Of a stretch of DNA of 64,000 nucleotides, positions 49,182 to 58,000 are shown piece by piece (position 1 is the first letter of the stretch; every line of letters starts with the position of its first letter). Under the pieces are notes generated by a model. The model was not told the origin of the DNA. It was given only the letters and a program-made list of their open reading frames with translations, and did not search any database. Origin of the DNA: Prado023 sp963706875 (GTDB lineage: Bacteria; Actinomycetota; Actinomycetes; S36-B12; CAIYMF01); NCBI GenBank assembly GCA_963706875.1, contig CAVPNW010000023.1, positions 99,701 through 163,700 of the forward strand. Direction: 5' to 3'. A program made the position numbers and the translations under genes.

Positions 49182-49934
49182 TCAGCCGTCCAGGCCGAGG
49201 AAGCCGTCAATGCCGACTGTGAGGCCCGGGTGAGAGGCGACCTTGCGCACCGACAGCAGCACCCCGGGCATGAAGCTGGCCCGGTCGAACGAGTCATGCC
49301 GGATGGTCAGGGTCTCCCCCGGCCCGCCGAGCAGGACCTCCTGGTGCGCGACGAGCCCCTGCAAGCGGACGGCGTGCACGTGGATCCCGTCGACCATCGC
49401 CCCCCGGGCCCCGTCGAGGGCCGAGGTCGTGGCGTCGGGCATGTCCGGGCTGCCGGCCTCGGCCCGGGCAGCCGCGACCAGCTGCGCGGTGCGGGTGGCC
49501 GTGCCCGAGGGCGCATCGGCCTTGCGGGGGTGGTGAAGCTCGACGATCTCCACGGACTCGAAGTGCGGTGCGGCCGCCGCTGCGAAGCGCATCATCAGCA
49601 CAGCGGCGATCCCGAAGTTCGGGGCGACCACCGCACCCGTGCCGGGTGACGCCTCCAGCCAGGCACGCACCTGGTCCAGCTTCCCGGCGTCGAACCCGGT
49701 GGTGCCCACGACGGGGTGGATCCCGGCGCCGATCAGGAACTCGAGGTTGCCCATCACCGAGTCAGGGTGGGTGAAGTCCACAGCTACCTGGGCACCAGCC
49801 GCGGCCAGCTCCTGGAGGTCGTCACCGACATCGAGGCTCGACACCAGCTCGAGGTCGGGGGCGTCGTACACCGCCCTGACCACCTCGGACCCCATGCGTC
49901 CCCGCGCACCCAGCACACCCACTCGGATCGTCAC
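49182..49934 (-). CDS. dapB: 4-hydroxy-tetrahydrodipicolinate reductase
   Basis: 250 residues. It reduces the DapA product with NAD(P)H. The nucleotide site is VGVLGARGRMG (9-15) and the conserved HHPRKADAPSGTA block carries the catalytic His/Lys. GTTGFD and APNFGIAAVLMMR are also present. The GTG start at 49934 is chosen because it puts the Rossmann motif at the N-terminus; the open frame extends upstream through the repeat-rich spacer. It is in the rpsO-pnp-M16-dapB neighbourhood on the same strand, but 589 bases separate it from the M16 gene, so it likely has its own promoter. Confidence 0.95.
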   Translation of the reverse strand: MTIRVGVLGARGRMGSEVVRAVYDAPDLELVSSLDVGDDLQELAAAGAQVAVDFTHPDSVMGNLEFLIGAGIHPVVGTTGFDAGKLDQVRAWLEASPGTGAVVAPNFGIAAVLMMRFAAAAAPHFESVEIVELHHPRKADAPSGTATRTAQLVAAARAEAGSPDMPDATTSALDGARGAMVDGIHVHAVRLQGLVAHQEVLLGGPGETLTIRHDSFDRASFMPGVLLSVRKVASHPGLTVGIDGFLGLDG

Positions 49935-50217
49935 CCGAGCATTGTCCCACCGCCGCGCCAGTGACGCGTCGCGCATGTGCTGGGGCGAGTCGGCCGGGTT
50001 GGTGCTAGGGGCCGGTCGGAGCGTGGTCCCGGCCGGACCACAGATGGCGGGCGCCCTTGGTAGGTGGATTGGCGCCGTCGGTCGAGGAGTCCCAGCCGGG
50101 GCGAGCACCGCCGCTGCCATCAGCGTCGACGACCGGCAATCGCTCAGAAGGCGATTGAATACCAGAACTTGGTCCCGTCCCGCGCGTTCAGAACGCTCTT
50201 TGGCCTCCGCACCAAAT

Positions 50218-50386
50218 CCACGCACACGGAATCGCCCTTCAGGCCTGCGTCGTTGGGCCGCATCGGATCCGCGCACGCCAAATCGACCATAAGGCCCTCC
50301 TGACGGGCGCCTATCGGCCGATTTGGTGTGCGCGACCCCGGTCGGGCCCGGTGCCCCCCGCGAAACGGCCGGTTTCGAGTGCGCAG
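50218..50386. repeat. Cluster of four degenerate 17-bp repeats in a 589-bp spacer
   Basis: The spacer 49935-50523 has no convincing gene. It contains a unit close to CGATTTGGTGTGCGCGA: on the plus strand at 50319-50335 (exact) and 50370-50386 (CGGTTTCGAGTGCGCAG), and on the minus strand at 50285-50269 (CGATTTGGCGTGCGCGG) and 50234-50218 (CGATTCCGTGTGCGTGG). Spacings between neighbours are about 50 bp, so two pairs face each other. A 106-codon minus-strand frame (50144-50464) owes its RTRNRP-like repeats to this pattern. It could be a protein-binding array or a small interspersed repeat. Confidence 0.55.
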
Positions 50387-50523
50387 CTGGCCAGAACGGC
50401 ACTCGGACAGTGGGGCAAGGTGGCAACTCCGGCCAGGAGGTCCGTTGGTCGCGGGGGCGCTCACCTCAGGGATCTGGCGAGCGGCGGCAACCGAGAGTCC
50501 GGCGTGAGGCCCGGACTCGACCG

Positions 50524-51882
50524 TCAGCCCAGGGAGAACGTTCGGGACTCCTCGAAGGGGCCGATGACCGTCAGGGACTTGGGGACGGACAGGATCGCCG
50601 CCGCCTCACGCGCGATGTCGTCCATGGTGACGCTGTCGATGCGGGCCAGGAGCCCGTCGATGCTCGGAAGGTCACCGGTGGAGAGGTCGGCACTGCCGAT
50701 ACGGCTCATCCGGGAGCCTGTGTCCTCGAGGCCGAGCACGATCGAGCCCTTGGTCTGGCCCTTGCCCCGCTCCAGCTCCTCCGGCGTCAGGCCGTTGCGG
50801 GCGACCTCATCGAGGCCAGCGATGGTGAGCTCCAGGACCTGATCCACCTTCGCCGGAAGGCACCCGGCGTAGGCCCCGAACAGCCCGACGTCGGAGTAGC
50901 CGGTGCTGAACGCGTACACCGAGTACGCCAGTCCGCGGCGCTCCCGGATCTCCTGGAACAGCCGCGAGGACATGCCCCCGCCCAGGGCCGTGCTCAGGAT
51001 GCTCAGGGTGTAGCGCCGCTTGTCGGCGCGGGCCACGCCTGGAACCCCCACCACGAGGTGCGCCTGCTCGGTGGGGCGGGAGACGACCCGCACCCCCGAG
51101 GTGGTCGCCACGTCGAGCCCGCCCCGGCGTGCGGGCAGCGGCCGGACGGACGGGTCGCCCAACGCCCCGGCGGACCGGAACGCCTCGGTCACCAGGCGCA
51201 CGACCTCGTCGTGGTCCACCGCACCGGCGACGGAGACGACCATCGCGTGCGGCTTGTAGCGCTCGCGGTAGAACGAGTCGATGGCGTCGCGGCTGATGTC
51301 GGTGATCGTCTCGTGGGTGCCCAGGATCGAGCGGCCGAGGTCGGTGTCGCCGTACATCCCGAGCATGAACTCGTCGTGGACGAGGTCCGAGGGATCGTCG
51401 TCGCGCATGGCGATCTCCTCGAGGATGACCCCGCGCTCGGCGTCGACGTCCTCGGCGCGGATGAGCGCGGAGGTGACGATGTCGCTGATCACGTCGATGG
51501 CCAGCGGGAGGTCGCGGTCGAGCACCCGGGCGTAGAAGCACGTGTGCTCCTTGGAGGTGAACGCGTTCATCTCCCCGCCGACCGAGTCCAGCAGCGACGA
51601 GATCTCCATCGCCTCGCGCCGCCGGGTGCCCTTGAACAGCAGGTGCTCGAGGTAGTGCGCCGAGCCCATCTGGGCGTGCGACTCGTCGCGCGAGCCGACG
51701 CCCACCCAGATGCCGAACGCGGCCGAGCGGACGCCCGGCACGTGCTCGGTGATGATCCGCAGGCCCCCGGGCAGGACGGTCCGGCGGACCAGTCCCCCCT
51801 GGTCGGGGGTCAGCAGGGTGACGGTGGAGCCCGGCTCCTGGTCAGGATCGATCGACCAGGGGCCGGGCATCGCGGCCGTCAT
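50524..51882 (-). CDS. M16-family zinc metallopeptidase
   Basis: 452 residues. This is an insulinase/processing-peptidase-type protease. The inverted zinc motif HYLEH (GSAHYLEHLLFKGT) lies at about residue 75, and the downstream glutamate is in the ERGVILEEIAMRDD block. The C-terminal half (SSRLFQEIRERRGLAYSVYAF) is the usual second M16 domain. It follows pnp by five bases, the conserved actinobacterial pnp-pepR order, so it is co-expressed with RNA-decay genes. The substrate is unknown. Confidence 0.92.
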   Translation of the reverse strand: MTAAMPGPWSIDPDQEPGSTVTLLTPDQGGLVRRTVLPGGLRIITEHVPGVRSAAFGIWVGVGSRDESHAQMGSAHYLEHLLFKGTRRREAMEISSLLDSVGGEMNAFTSKEHTCFYARVLDRDLPLAIDVISDIVTSALIRAEDVDAERGVILEEIAMRDDDPSDLVHDEFMLGMYGDTDLGRSILGTHETITDISRDAIDSFYRERYKPHAMVVSVAGAVDHDEVVRLVTEAFRSAGALGDPSVRPLPARRGGLDVATTSGVRVVSRPTEQAHLVVGVPGVARADKRRYTLSILSTALGGGMSSRLFQEIRERRGLAYSVYAFSTGYSDVGLFGAYAGCLPAKVDQVLELTIAGLDEVARNGLTPEELERGKGQTKGSIVLGLEDTGSRMSRIGSADLSTGDLPSIDGLLARIDSVTMDDIAREAAAILSVPKSLTVIGPFEESRTFSLG

Positions 51883-51887
51883 GCGAC

Positions 51888-54146
51888 TCAGGCCTCGCCC
51901 TCGCCGGCAGCGTCGTCGGAGGCACCCTCGGAGGCGGCGTCAGCCGAACCCTCCGCAGCGGGGGCATCCTCGATGACCGGCTGAAGCGACAGCTTCCCGC
52001 GGGAGTCGACCTCCTTGATCTCGACCAGGAGCTTCTGGCCGACCTGGACGACGTCCTCGACGTTGGTGATGCGTCCCTTGTTGGGGGCCAGCTTCTTCAG
52101 CTCGCTGATGTGCAGCAGGCCGTCCTTGCCGGGCAGCAGGGAGATGAACGCGCCGAAGGTCGTGGTCTTGACCACGGTGCCCAGGTAGCGCTCGCCGACC
52201 TCGGGCATCTGCGGGTTGGCGATGGCGTTGATCATCGCGCGGGCAGCCTCGGCCGACTCACCGTTGGTGGCACCGATGTAGATCGTGCCGTCGTCGGTGA
52301 TGGTGATGTCCGCACCGGTGTCGTCCTGGATGGTGTTGATCATCTTGCCCTTGGGCCCGATCACCTCGCCGATCTTGTCGACCGGGATGTTGACCGTGAT
52401 GATCCGCGGGGCCAGGACGCTCATCTCGTCGGGGACGTCGATGGCCTCGGCCATGACCTCCAGGATCGCCAGGCGGGCGTCGCGGGCCTGCGTCAGGGCA
52501 CCGGCCAGCACCGAGGCGGGGATGCCGTCGAGCTTGGTGTCCAGCTGCAGGGCGGTCACGAAGTCCTTGGTGCCGGCGACCTTGAAGTCCATGTCGCCGA
52601 ACGCGTCCTCAGCACCCAGGATGTCGGTGAGCGCGACGTAGCGGGTCTCGCCGTCGACCTCGTCGGAGACCAGGCCCATCGCGATGCCCGCGACCGGGAA
52701 CTTCAGCGGCACACCGGCGTTGAGCAGCGACAGCGTCGAGGCGCAGACCGAGCCCATCGAGGTGGAGCCGTTGGAGCCCAGGGCCTCGGAGACCTGACGG
52801 ATGGCGTAGGGGAACTCCTCCTTGCTGGGCAGCACGGGCAGCAGCGCCCGCTCGGCCAGCGCGCCGTGGCCGATCTCGCGGCGCTTGGGGGAACCCACGC
52901 GGCCGGTCTCACCGGTGCTGTAGGGCGGGAAGTTGTAGTTGTGCATGTAGCGCTTGCGCGTCTCGGGCGAGAGCGTGTCGAGCTGCTGCTCCATCTTGAG
53001 CATGTTCAGCGTGGTGACGCCCATGATCTGGGTCTCGCCACGCTCGAACAGCGCCGAGCCGTGCGCCCGCGGGACGACCTCGACCTCGGCCGACAGCGGA
53101 CGGATGTCCGTCAGGCCACGGCCGTCGATGCGGACCTGGTCGCGCAGGATGCGCTGGCGGACCAGCTTCTTGGTCACGGAGCGGAACGCTGCGCTGACCT
53201 CCTTGTCGCGACCGGCGAACTGCTCTGCCAGGCGCTCGGCGGCCAGGCCCTTGACCCGGTCGGTCTCGGCCTCGCGCTGCTGCTTGTCGGCGATGACCAG
53301 GGCGGCGGCCAGCTCGTCGCTGATCGCAGCCTCGACGGCGTCGTAGGCGTCGGGCTGGTAGTCGAGGAACACCGGGAACTCGACGGTCTCCTTGGCGGCC
53401 TTGGCAGCCAGCGCGGACTGCGCGTCGCACAGGATCCGGATGAAGCCCTTGGCGGCCTCGAGGCCCTCGGCGACGACCTGCTCGGTCGGGGCCTTGGCGC
53501 CCCCGGCGACGAGCTCGACGGTGTTGGCGGTGGCCTCGGCCTCGACCATCATGACGGCGACGTCGTCACCGGCGATGCGCCCGGCGACGACCATGTCGAA
53601 CACCGCACCCTCGAGCTGCTCGTGGGTCGGGAAGGCCACCCACTGGCCGCGGATGAGGGCGACGCGGGTGGCGCCGATCGGGCCGGAGAACGGCAGGCCG
53701 GACAGCTGGGTGGACATCGAGGCGGCGTTGATCGCCACGACGTCGTAGAGGTGCGCGGGGTTCAGGCTCATCACCGTGATGACGACCTGGACCTCGTTGC
53801 GCAGGCCCTTGACGAACGTGGGGCGCAGCGGGCGGTCGATGAGGCGGCAGGTGAGGATCGCGTCCTCGCTGGGCCGGCCCTCGCGGCGGAAGAACGAGCC
53901 GGGGATGCGCCCGGCGGCGTACATCCGCTCCTCGACGTCGATGGTCAGGGGGAAGAAGTCGAACTGGTCCTTCGGGTGCTTGCCGGCCGTGGTGGCCGAC
54001 AGCAGCATGGTGTCCTCGTCGAGGTAGGCCACGGCGGAGCCGGCGGCCTGGCGGGCGAGGCGCCCGGTCTCGAAGCGGATGGTGCGGGTGCCGTAGGCGC
54101 CGTTGTCGATGACAGCCTCGGACGAGTGGATCTCGGGACCCTCCAC
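51888..54146 (-). CDS. pnp: Polyribonucleotide nucleotidyltransferase (PNPase)
   Basis: 752 residues. It degrades RNA 3'-5' by phosphorolysis and can polymerise nucleotides. Two RNase PH-like domains are present (FFPLTIDVEERMYAAGRIPG, FFRREGRPSEDAILTCRLIDRP; and PRAHGSALFERGETQ, FPPYSTGETGR). KH and S1 RNA-binding domains follow: IIGPKGK-type loop EVIGPKGKMIN and LGTVVKTTTFGAFISL.GKDGLLHISE. The GTG start at 54146 (MEGPEIHSSEAVIDNG) has AAGGAGG seven bases upstream. The C-terminus is an acidic Ala/Glu tail. It lies downstream of rpsO, separated by a leader with a stem-loop. Confidence 0.96.
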   Translation of the reverse strand: MEGPEIHSSEAVIDNGAYGTRTIRFETGRLARQAAGSAVAYLDEDTMLLSATTAGKHPKDQFDFFPLTIDVEERMYAAGRIPGSFFRREGRPSEDAILTCRLIDRPLRPTFVKGLRNEVQVVITVMSLNPAHLYDVVAINAASMSTQLSGLPFSGPIGATRVALIRGQWVAFPTHEQLEGAVFDMVVAGRIAGDDVAVMMVEAEATANTVELVAGGAKAPTEQVVAEGLEAAKGFIRILCDAQSALAAKAAKETVEFPVFLDYQPDAYDAVEAAISDELAAALVIADKQQREAETDRVKGLAAERLAEQFAGRDKEVSAAFRSVTKKLVRQRILRDQVRIDGRGLTDIRPLSAEVEVVPRAHGSALFERGETQIMGVTTLNMLKMEQQLDTLSPETRKRYMHNYNFPPYSTGETGRVGSPKRREIGHGALAERALLPVLPSKEEFPYAIRQVSEALGSNGSTSMGSVCASTLSLLNAGVPLKFPVAGIAMGLVSDEVDGETRYVALTDILGAEDAFGDMDFKVAGTKDFVTALQLDTKLDGIPASVLAGALTQARDARLAILEVMAEAIDVPDEMSVLAPRIITVNIPVDKIGEVIGPKGKMINTIQDDTGADITITDDGTIYIGATNGESAEAARAMINAIANPQMPEVGERYLGTVVKTTTFGAFISLLPGKDGLLHISELKKLAPNKGRITNVEDVVQVGQKLLVEIKEVDSRGKLSLQPVIEDAPAAEGSADAASEGASDDAAGEGEA

Positions 54147-54400
54147 GGGTGCCCTCCTTGTGTGTTGGGAGGGTCGGCGCCGGTGCGGGTCTTGGATAGA
54201 AGTCCACGGCAAGCGGGCGGGGGCCGACGTCGTGTCGTGCACCTCGGCTCGTTCCGGGGACCACCACCGCAAGACCATGCGTGGGGCCGGACCCTCAGTG
54301 TTGTGTTGTGTCGTGCGGGAAGTGCGGGGTGCCGCGCGCCGGGGCGGACCGAGAGGCCCAGCCGGGCCGGCGCGGTGGCGAGAGCAGGTGGCGCAAGCGC

Positions 54401-54434
54401 CAGGAGCGGCACCCGTGGGGGTACCGCTCCTGGG
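54401..54434 (-). terminator. Stem-loop between rpsO and pnp
   Basis: CCAGGAGCGG (54401-54410) pairs perfectly with CCGCTCCTGG (54425-54434), extended inside by CCC/GGG. On the minus strand it begins five bases after the rpsO stop. It may terminate part of the rpsO transcript or serve as an RNase target controlling pnp. The remaining 250 bases up to pnp (54147-54400) show no gene. Confidence 0.65.
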
Positions 54435-54438
54435 AGTG

Positions 54439-54708
54439 CTAGCGCCGGATGCCGAGGCGCTCGATGAGCGCGCGGTACCGCTCGATGTCGGTGGCCTGCA
54501 GGTACTTGAGCAGGCGGCGACGCTTGCCGACCAGCAGCAGCAGGCCACGCCGGCTGTGGTGGTCGTGCTTGTGGGTCTTCAGGTGATCGGTGAGGTCCGC
54601 GATGCGCTTGCTGAGCATTGCGATCTGGACCTCGGGGCTGCCGGTGTCGCCCTCTTTGGTTCCGTACTCGGCGATGATGGACTTCTTGGTGTCCGTGTCA
54701 AGAGACAT
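54439..54708 (-). CDS. rpsO: 30S ribosomal protein S15
   Basis: 89 residues, the exact usual length. It binds 16S rRNA in the platform. Signatures: EYGTKEGDTGSPEVQIAMLS, LTDHLKTHKHDHHSRRGLLL and RRRLLKYLQATDIERY. ATG 54708 starts MSLDTDTKKSII. It is first gene of the rpsO-pnp-M16 run. Confidence 0.97.
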   Translation of the reverse strand: MSLDTDTKKSIIAEYGTKEGDTGSPEVQIAMLSKRIADLTDHLKTHKHDHHSRRGLLLLVGKRRRLLKYLQATDIERYRALIERLGIRR

Positions 54709-54869
54709 GGATGTCTGTGCATTCCTCTCGGGCGCGTGGATCACCAGCGGCCTTCTGCCTGGCTGGTTCAAGTCGCGGTCGACGGGGCGCCCGCCCCGAT
54801 GCCGTCACCCACAGGGTACCAGAGGGGGCATGCGGGGGCGGTATCTGAGGATTCTGAGGGGCTCCGAGT

Positions 54870-54904
54870 CAACTTGTGCAAGCCCCCATTCGGGGGACAA
54901 GTTG
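54870..54904. other. Imperfect inverted repeat (hairpin) in the rpsO/surface-protein spacer
   Basis: CAACTTGT (54870-54877) pairs with ACAAGTTG (54897-54904); inside, CCCCC (54883-54887) pairs with GGGGG (54892-54896), with a five-base bulge on one side. The spacer 54709-55086 (378 bp) separates divergent rpsO and the surface-protein gene. The hairpin could be an operator or a terminator blocking divergent read-through. Confidence 0.5.
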
Positions 54905-54955
54905 GCGTCCTCCATCGACGCTGCGTAGATCGACCAATCACCTCCGGCAAGTTCT

Positions 54956-54985
54956 TTGACAGGCGTTTTCGGGCAGGAGTTGGAT
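54956..54985 (+). promoter_or_regulatory. Candidate promoter for the surface-protein gene
   Basis: A consensus TTGACA (54956-54961) is followed, after 18 bases, by TTGGAT (54980-54985). Transcription would start near 54992, leaving a leader of about 95 bases that contains a CCCTGTGACCACAGGG stem-loop at 55025-55040 and ends in AGGAGG. Only the -35 is a strong match. Confidence 0.5.
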
Positions 54986-55086
54986 TGGGCTATCACACAA
55001 CTCAACACGCGCATGCGGACTTCTGCCCTGTGACCACAGGGTCGAAGGTCCTGGGGGCGGCGCCGGGTGTTCCTAGGAGGAACAGA

Positions 55087-58000
55087 ATGTTCGGGTCAAA
55101 GAGAAGCCTATTCAGCGCAGAGCGCGGGAGCACCACGAGTTGGCTGGCCGGGATCACCTCGGTCGCCCTGTTGATCGGGACGGTCGCCCTTCCGGCCGTG
55201 GCTACGGAGGATCCGACTGCGCCGGTCGACGAGACCATGTCGCAGTCCCTGGAGGCCCAGGAGACGACCGAGCCAGCGCCGGCGCAGGATCCCCCGGCGG
55301 ACCCTGTGGTCGAGCCTCCCGCAGACCCGGTAGTCGAGCCGAAGACTGAGGAGCCCAAGTCCGAGGAGCCCAAGGGAGTCATCGGCGACGCCATCAAGAC
55401 CGAGGACTCTGAAGCCGATTCCAGCAACCCCGGGGAGGCCAACGACTTGGAGGAGTCGTCAAGCGCAACGCCACCGACGAGTTCTAGCAGAATGCTGACG
55501 CCGACGACGCTGCCGGTCAGCACGATCACCGTGTCCAAGGGTGATATCCGTACCGGGACAGGAGCCGATGATGTAGATCATAAGTACGCGGAGGGGGCTC
55601 GTTTCGCCCTGTACGACGGCGAAGGCGCACAGGTTAGCGTGTGTGGCAATACCGGTGCGGAGCAGTGCGTGAGCACCGTGAATTCCGCAGGCGTGGCTAC
55701 TTTCACTGTCGCCGTCGCTTCCGGCACCTACTTGTGGGTCGGCGAGATCGCCCCGGTGACCGATAGTGATGCAGACGAGGCACACGGCAGCCTGATCACA
55801 TCGTTGACAACCGGAACGACCACGGGTGGCTTCACGAATCGCCCGTACCGCTACCGGACGCCAGCATTGTCGGGTGGCGCCTACGAGATGCCCCAAGACC
55901 AGTCGACCGACGAGAGCTGGAGCGATACCAGCGACTACTGGGCGAACCGGCTGGCCAACCCGACGCTCGTTCAGAAGTGCACGGCCGGGGTGAAGGTAGC
56001 CATGGTGATGGACCTCTCCGGCTCGGTGGAGCCCTTCAAGAACACCTACCGTGATGCAGCGAAGGGGTTCGTCGCGGCGCTCAACGGCACCGGTTCCACG
56101 GTTGCGTTGTTCTCCTTCGGCAATGAGGCCCCCCGCGCCGGCACTGCGAACTACCCCACCGGGTTGGAGGTCAATGACGACAACCTGGGGGTCCTGAACG
56201 CCAGAATCGACGCCTACTGGAACAACATGGTGACGAATGAGGGCACCAACTGGGATGCCGGCCTCTTCGCCGCAAGCCTCACCGCCGAGGCCTCGTCCTC
56301 GTCCTCGTCCTGACGGACGGCAACCCCACCTACTCCAATCCGATGACCAGCGGAAATGGCAGCAGGACCACCTTCCGTGAGTTGGAGCGTGCCATCTTCT
56401 CCGCGAACGCGATCAAGGACTCCGGAGCCCGGGTCATGGCAGTCGGCATCGGCGGCAACCTCTCGGACCGGAACCTGGCTGCGGTCTCCGGGCCGGACGA
56501 GTATGCGGCCGACGACTCCCTCAACGGCTTCGACTTCGTCCGGTCCAGCTGGCAGGACTTGGAGGGACTGCTCGATGACGTCGCTAAGGCCATAGCTTGC
56601 CAGGCCACGATCACGGTCAACAAGCTCGTGAGGACCGGCGACAACGACCCTGTGGCCGGCGATGACTGGAAGTTCACCACCGCGAGCACGAACGGGACAC
56701 TCACGCCCGACACCTTCCAGGTCACCGACGTGACCGGTGGGAACCTGACGGGCGCGGTTGCCTGGACCCTCGACTTCAACACGCCGAATGCCACCGGCAA
56801 CGTGACGATCACTGAGACGCAGAAGGCCGGATGGGAGCTGGACGACGTCGTCTGCACCGTGGAGGATGATGACCCGATCGAACTGAGCGCTCTGGGTGTC
56901 ACGCTCGAGAACATCGCAGTCGGCGATCAGGTCGCGTGCACGTACACCAACGTGTTCCGGGACGTCGATCTCGCGATCGACAAGTCCGTGATGGGGTCCC
57001 CCGCGGAGGTGGGCGGGACTGTCACCTACAAGCTCCTCGTGAGTAATGAGGGGGACCAGCGACGCGCTGGTTGATGCCACCGTGAAGGACGTCCTGCCGA
57101 CAGGTATCACCCTCAAGAACGATCTGGCATCCCCTTGCACCGGTGCTGCCGGAGCGTCGGAGTTCAGTTGCACGATCCCCAAGTCGGCCCTCGAAGCCTC
57201 TGATCCAGCAGTTGAGATCACGTTCGAGGCCGTCGTCGGCGTGACAGCCAAGGACTCTGGGAACCGGAACGTGGCGATCGTCACGAGCAATGACGATCCG
57301 TCACCGTGCGCGCTTGGGGGTGTCCCGACGCAGACCACCGTGTGTGACCCCGAGGATCTGCCGGAATCCAACAACGTCGACTTCGCCGATGTGGACGTCA
57401 AGCGGCTGAAGGAACTCACGGCGATCGGTGTCTGCGTTGGCGACCTGCCCTATCTGGACTGGTCGGTGAAGGTCGTCAACAAGGCACCTTCCACCTTCAC
57501 GCTCCAGTGGGCGACCATTGAGGGCACGAACGTGGGTGATCCCATCGTTCTGGCGGTTGGCGATCTCACCAACAATGGGGGCGGCGTCTACTCCGGTCGC
57601 CAGCTTTGGTACGGCGCGAGTGAGAGCCCGCTGGACTGGCCGGGCTGGAAGCTGCAGGACGGCATCTGGGTCGAGGACCCGACCGACCCGGGAGGCAACC
57701 TGCGTCCCGACGCCCTGTTGAAGGTAACCGTCAACCCGACAGGGCAGACCACCACCTTCTACCCGACCCGCAGCGACAACACCGAGGACCCGTGTGATCC
57801 GGTCAACCCGACCTTGACCTTGGTCAAGAACGTGGTGAACGACGATGGCGGGTCCGCCAAGCCGGTCGACTTCACGCTGACGGCGACGCCGCAGGAAGGC
57901 GCAGCCATCAGTGGTCCCGGCGATCCCGAGGCCACAGGAGGCGTCCTTGAGCGCCAGGTGCCGACAGGTTCCTTCACGCTCACCGAGCAGGACCCGCCGG

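Noticed and set aside
50144..50464. 106-codon minus-strand frame with RTRNRP-like repeats
   Set aside because: Its repeats derive from the DNA repeat units, with no ribosome site or domain; treated as non-coding.
52110..54467. 785-codon plus-strand open frame opposite pnp
   Set aside because: Composition is of a high-GC shadow frame (His/Asp/Gly/Leu-rich, no recognisable domain), and pnp is unmistakable on the other strand.
54992..55086. Cyclic-di-GMP or other known riboswitch in the surface-protein leader
   Set aside because: None of the conserved core strings of the common riboswitch classes can be read; left as an unassigned structured leader.
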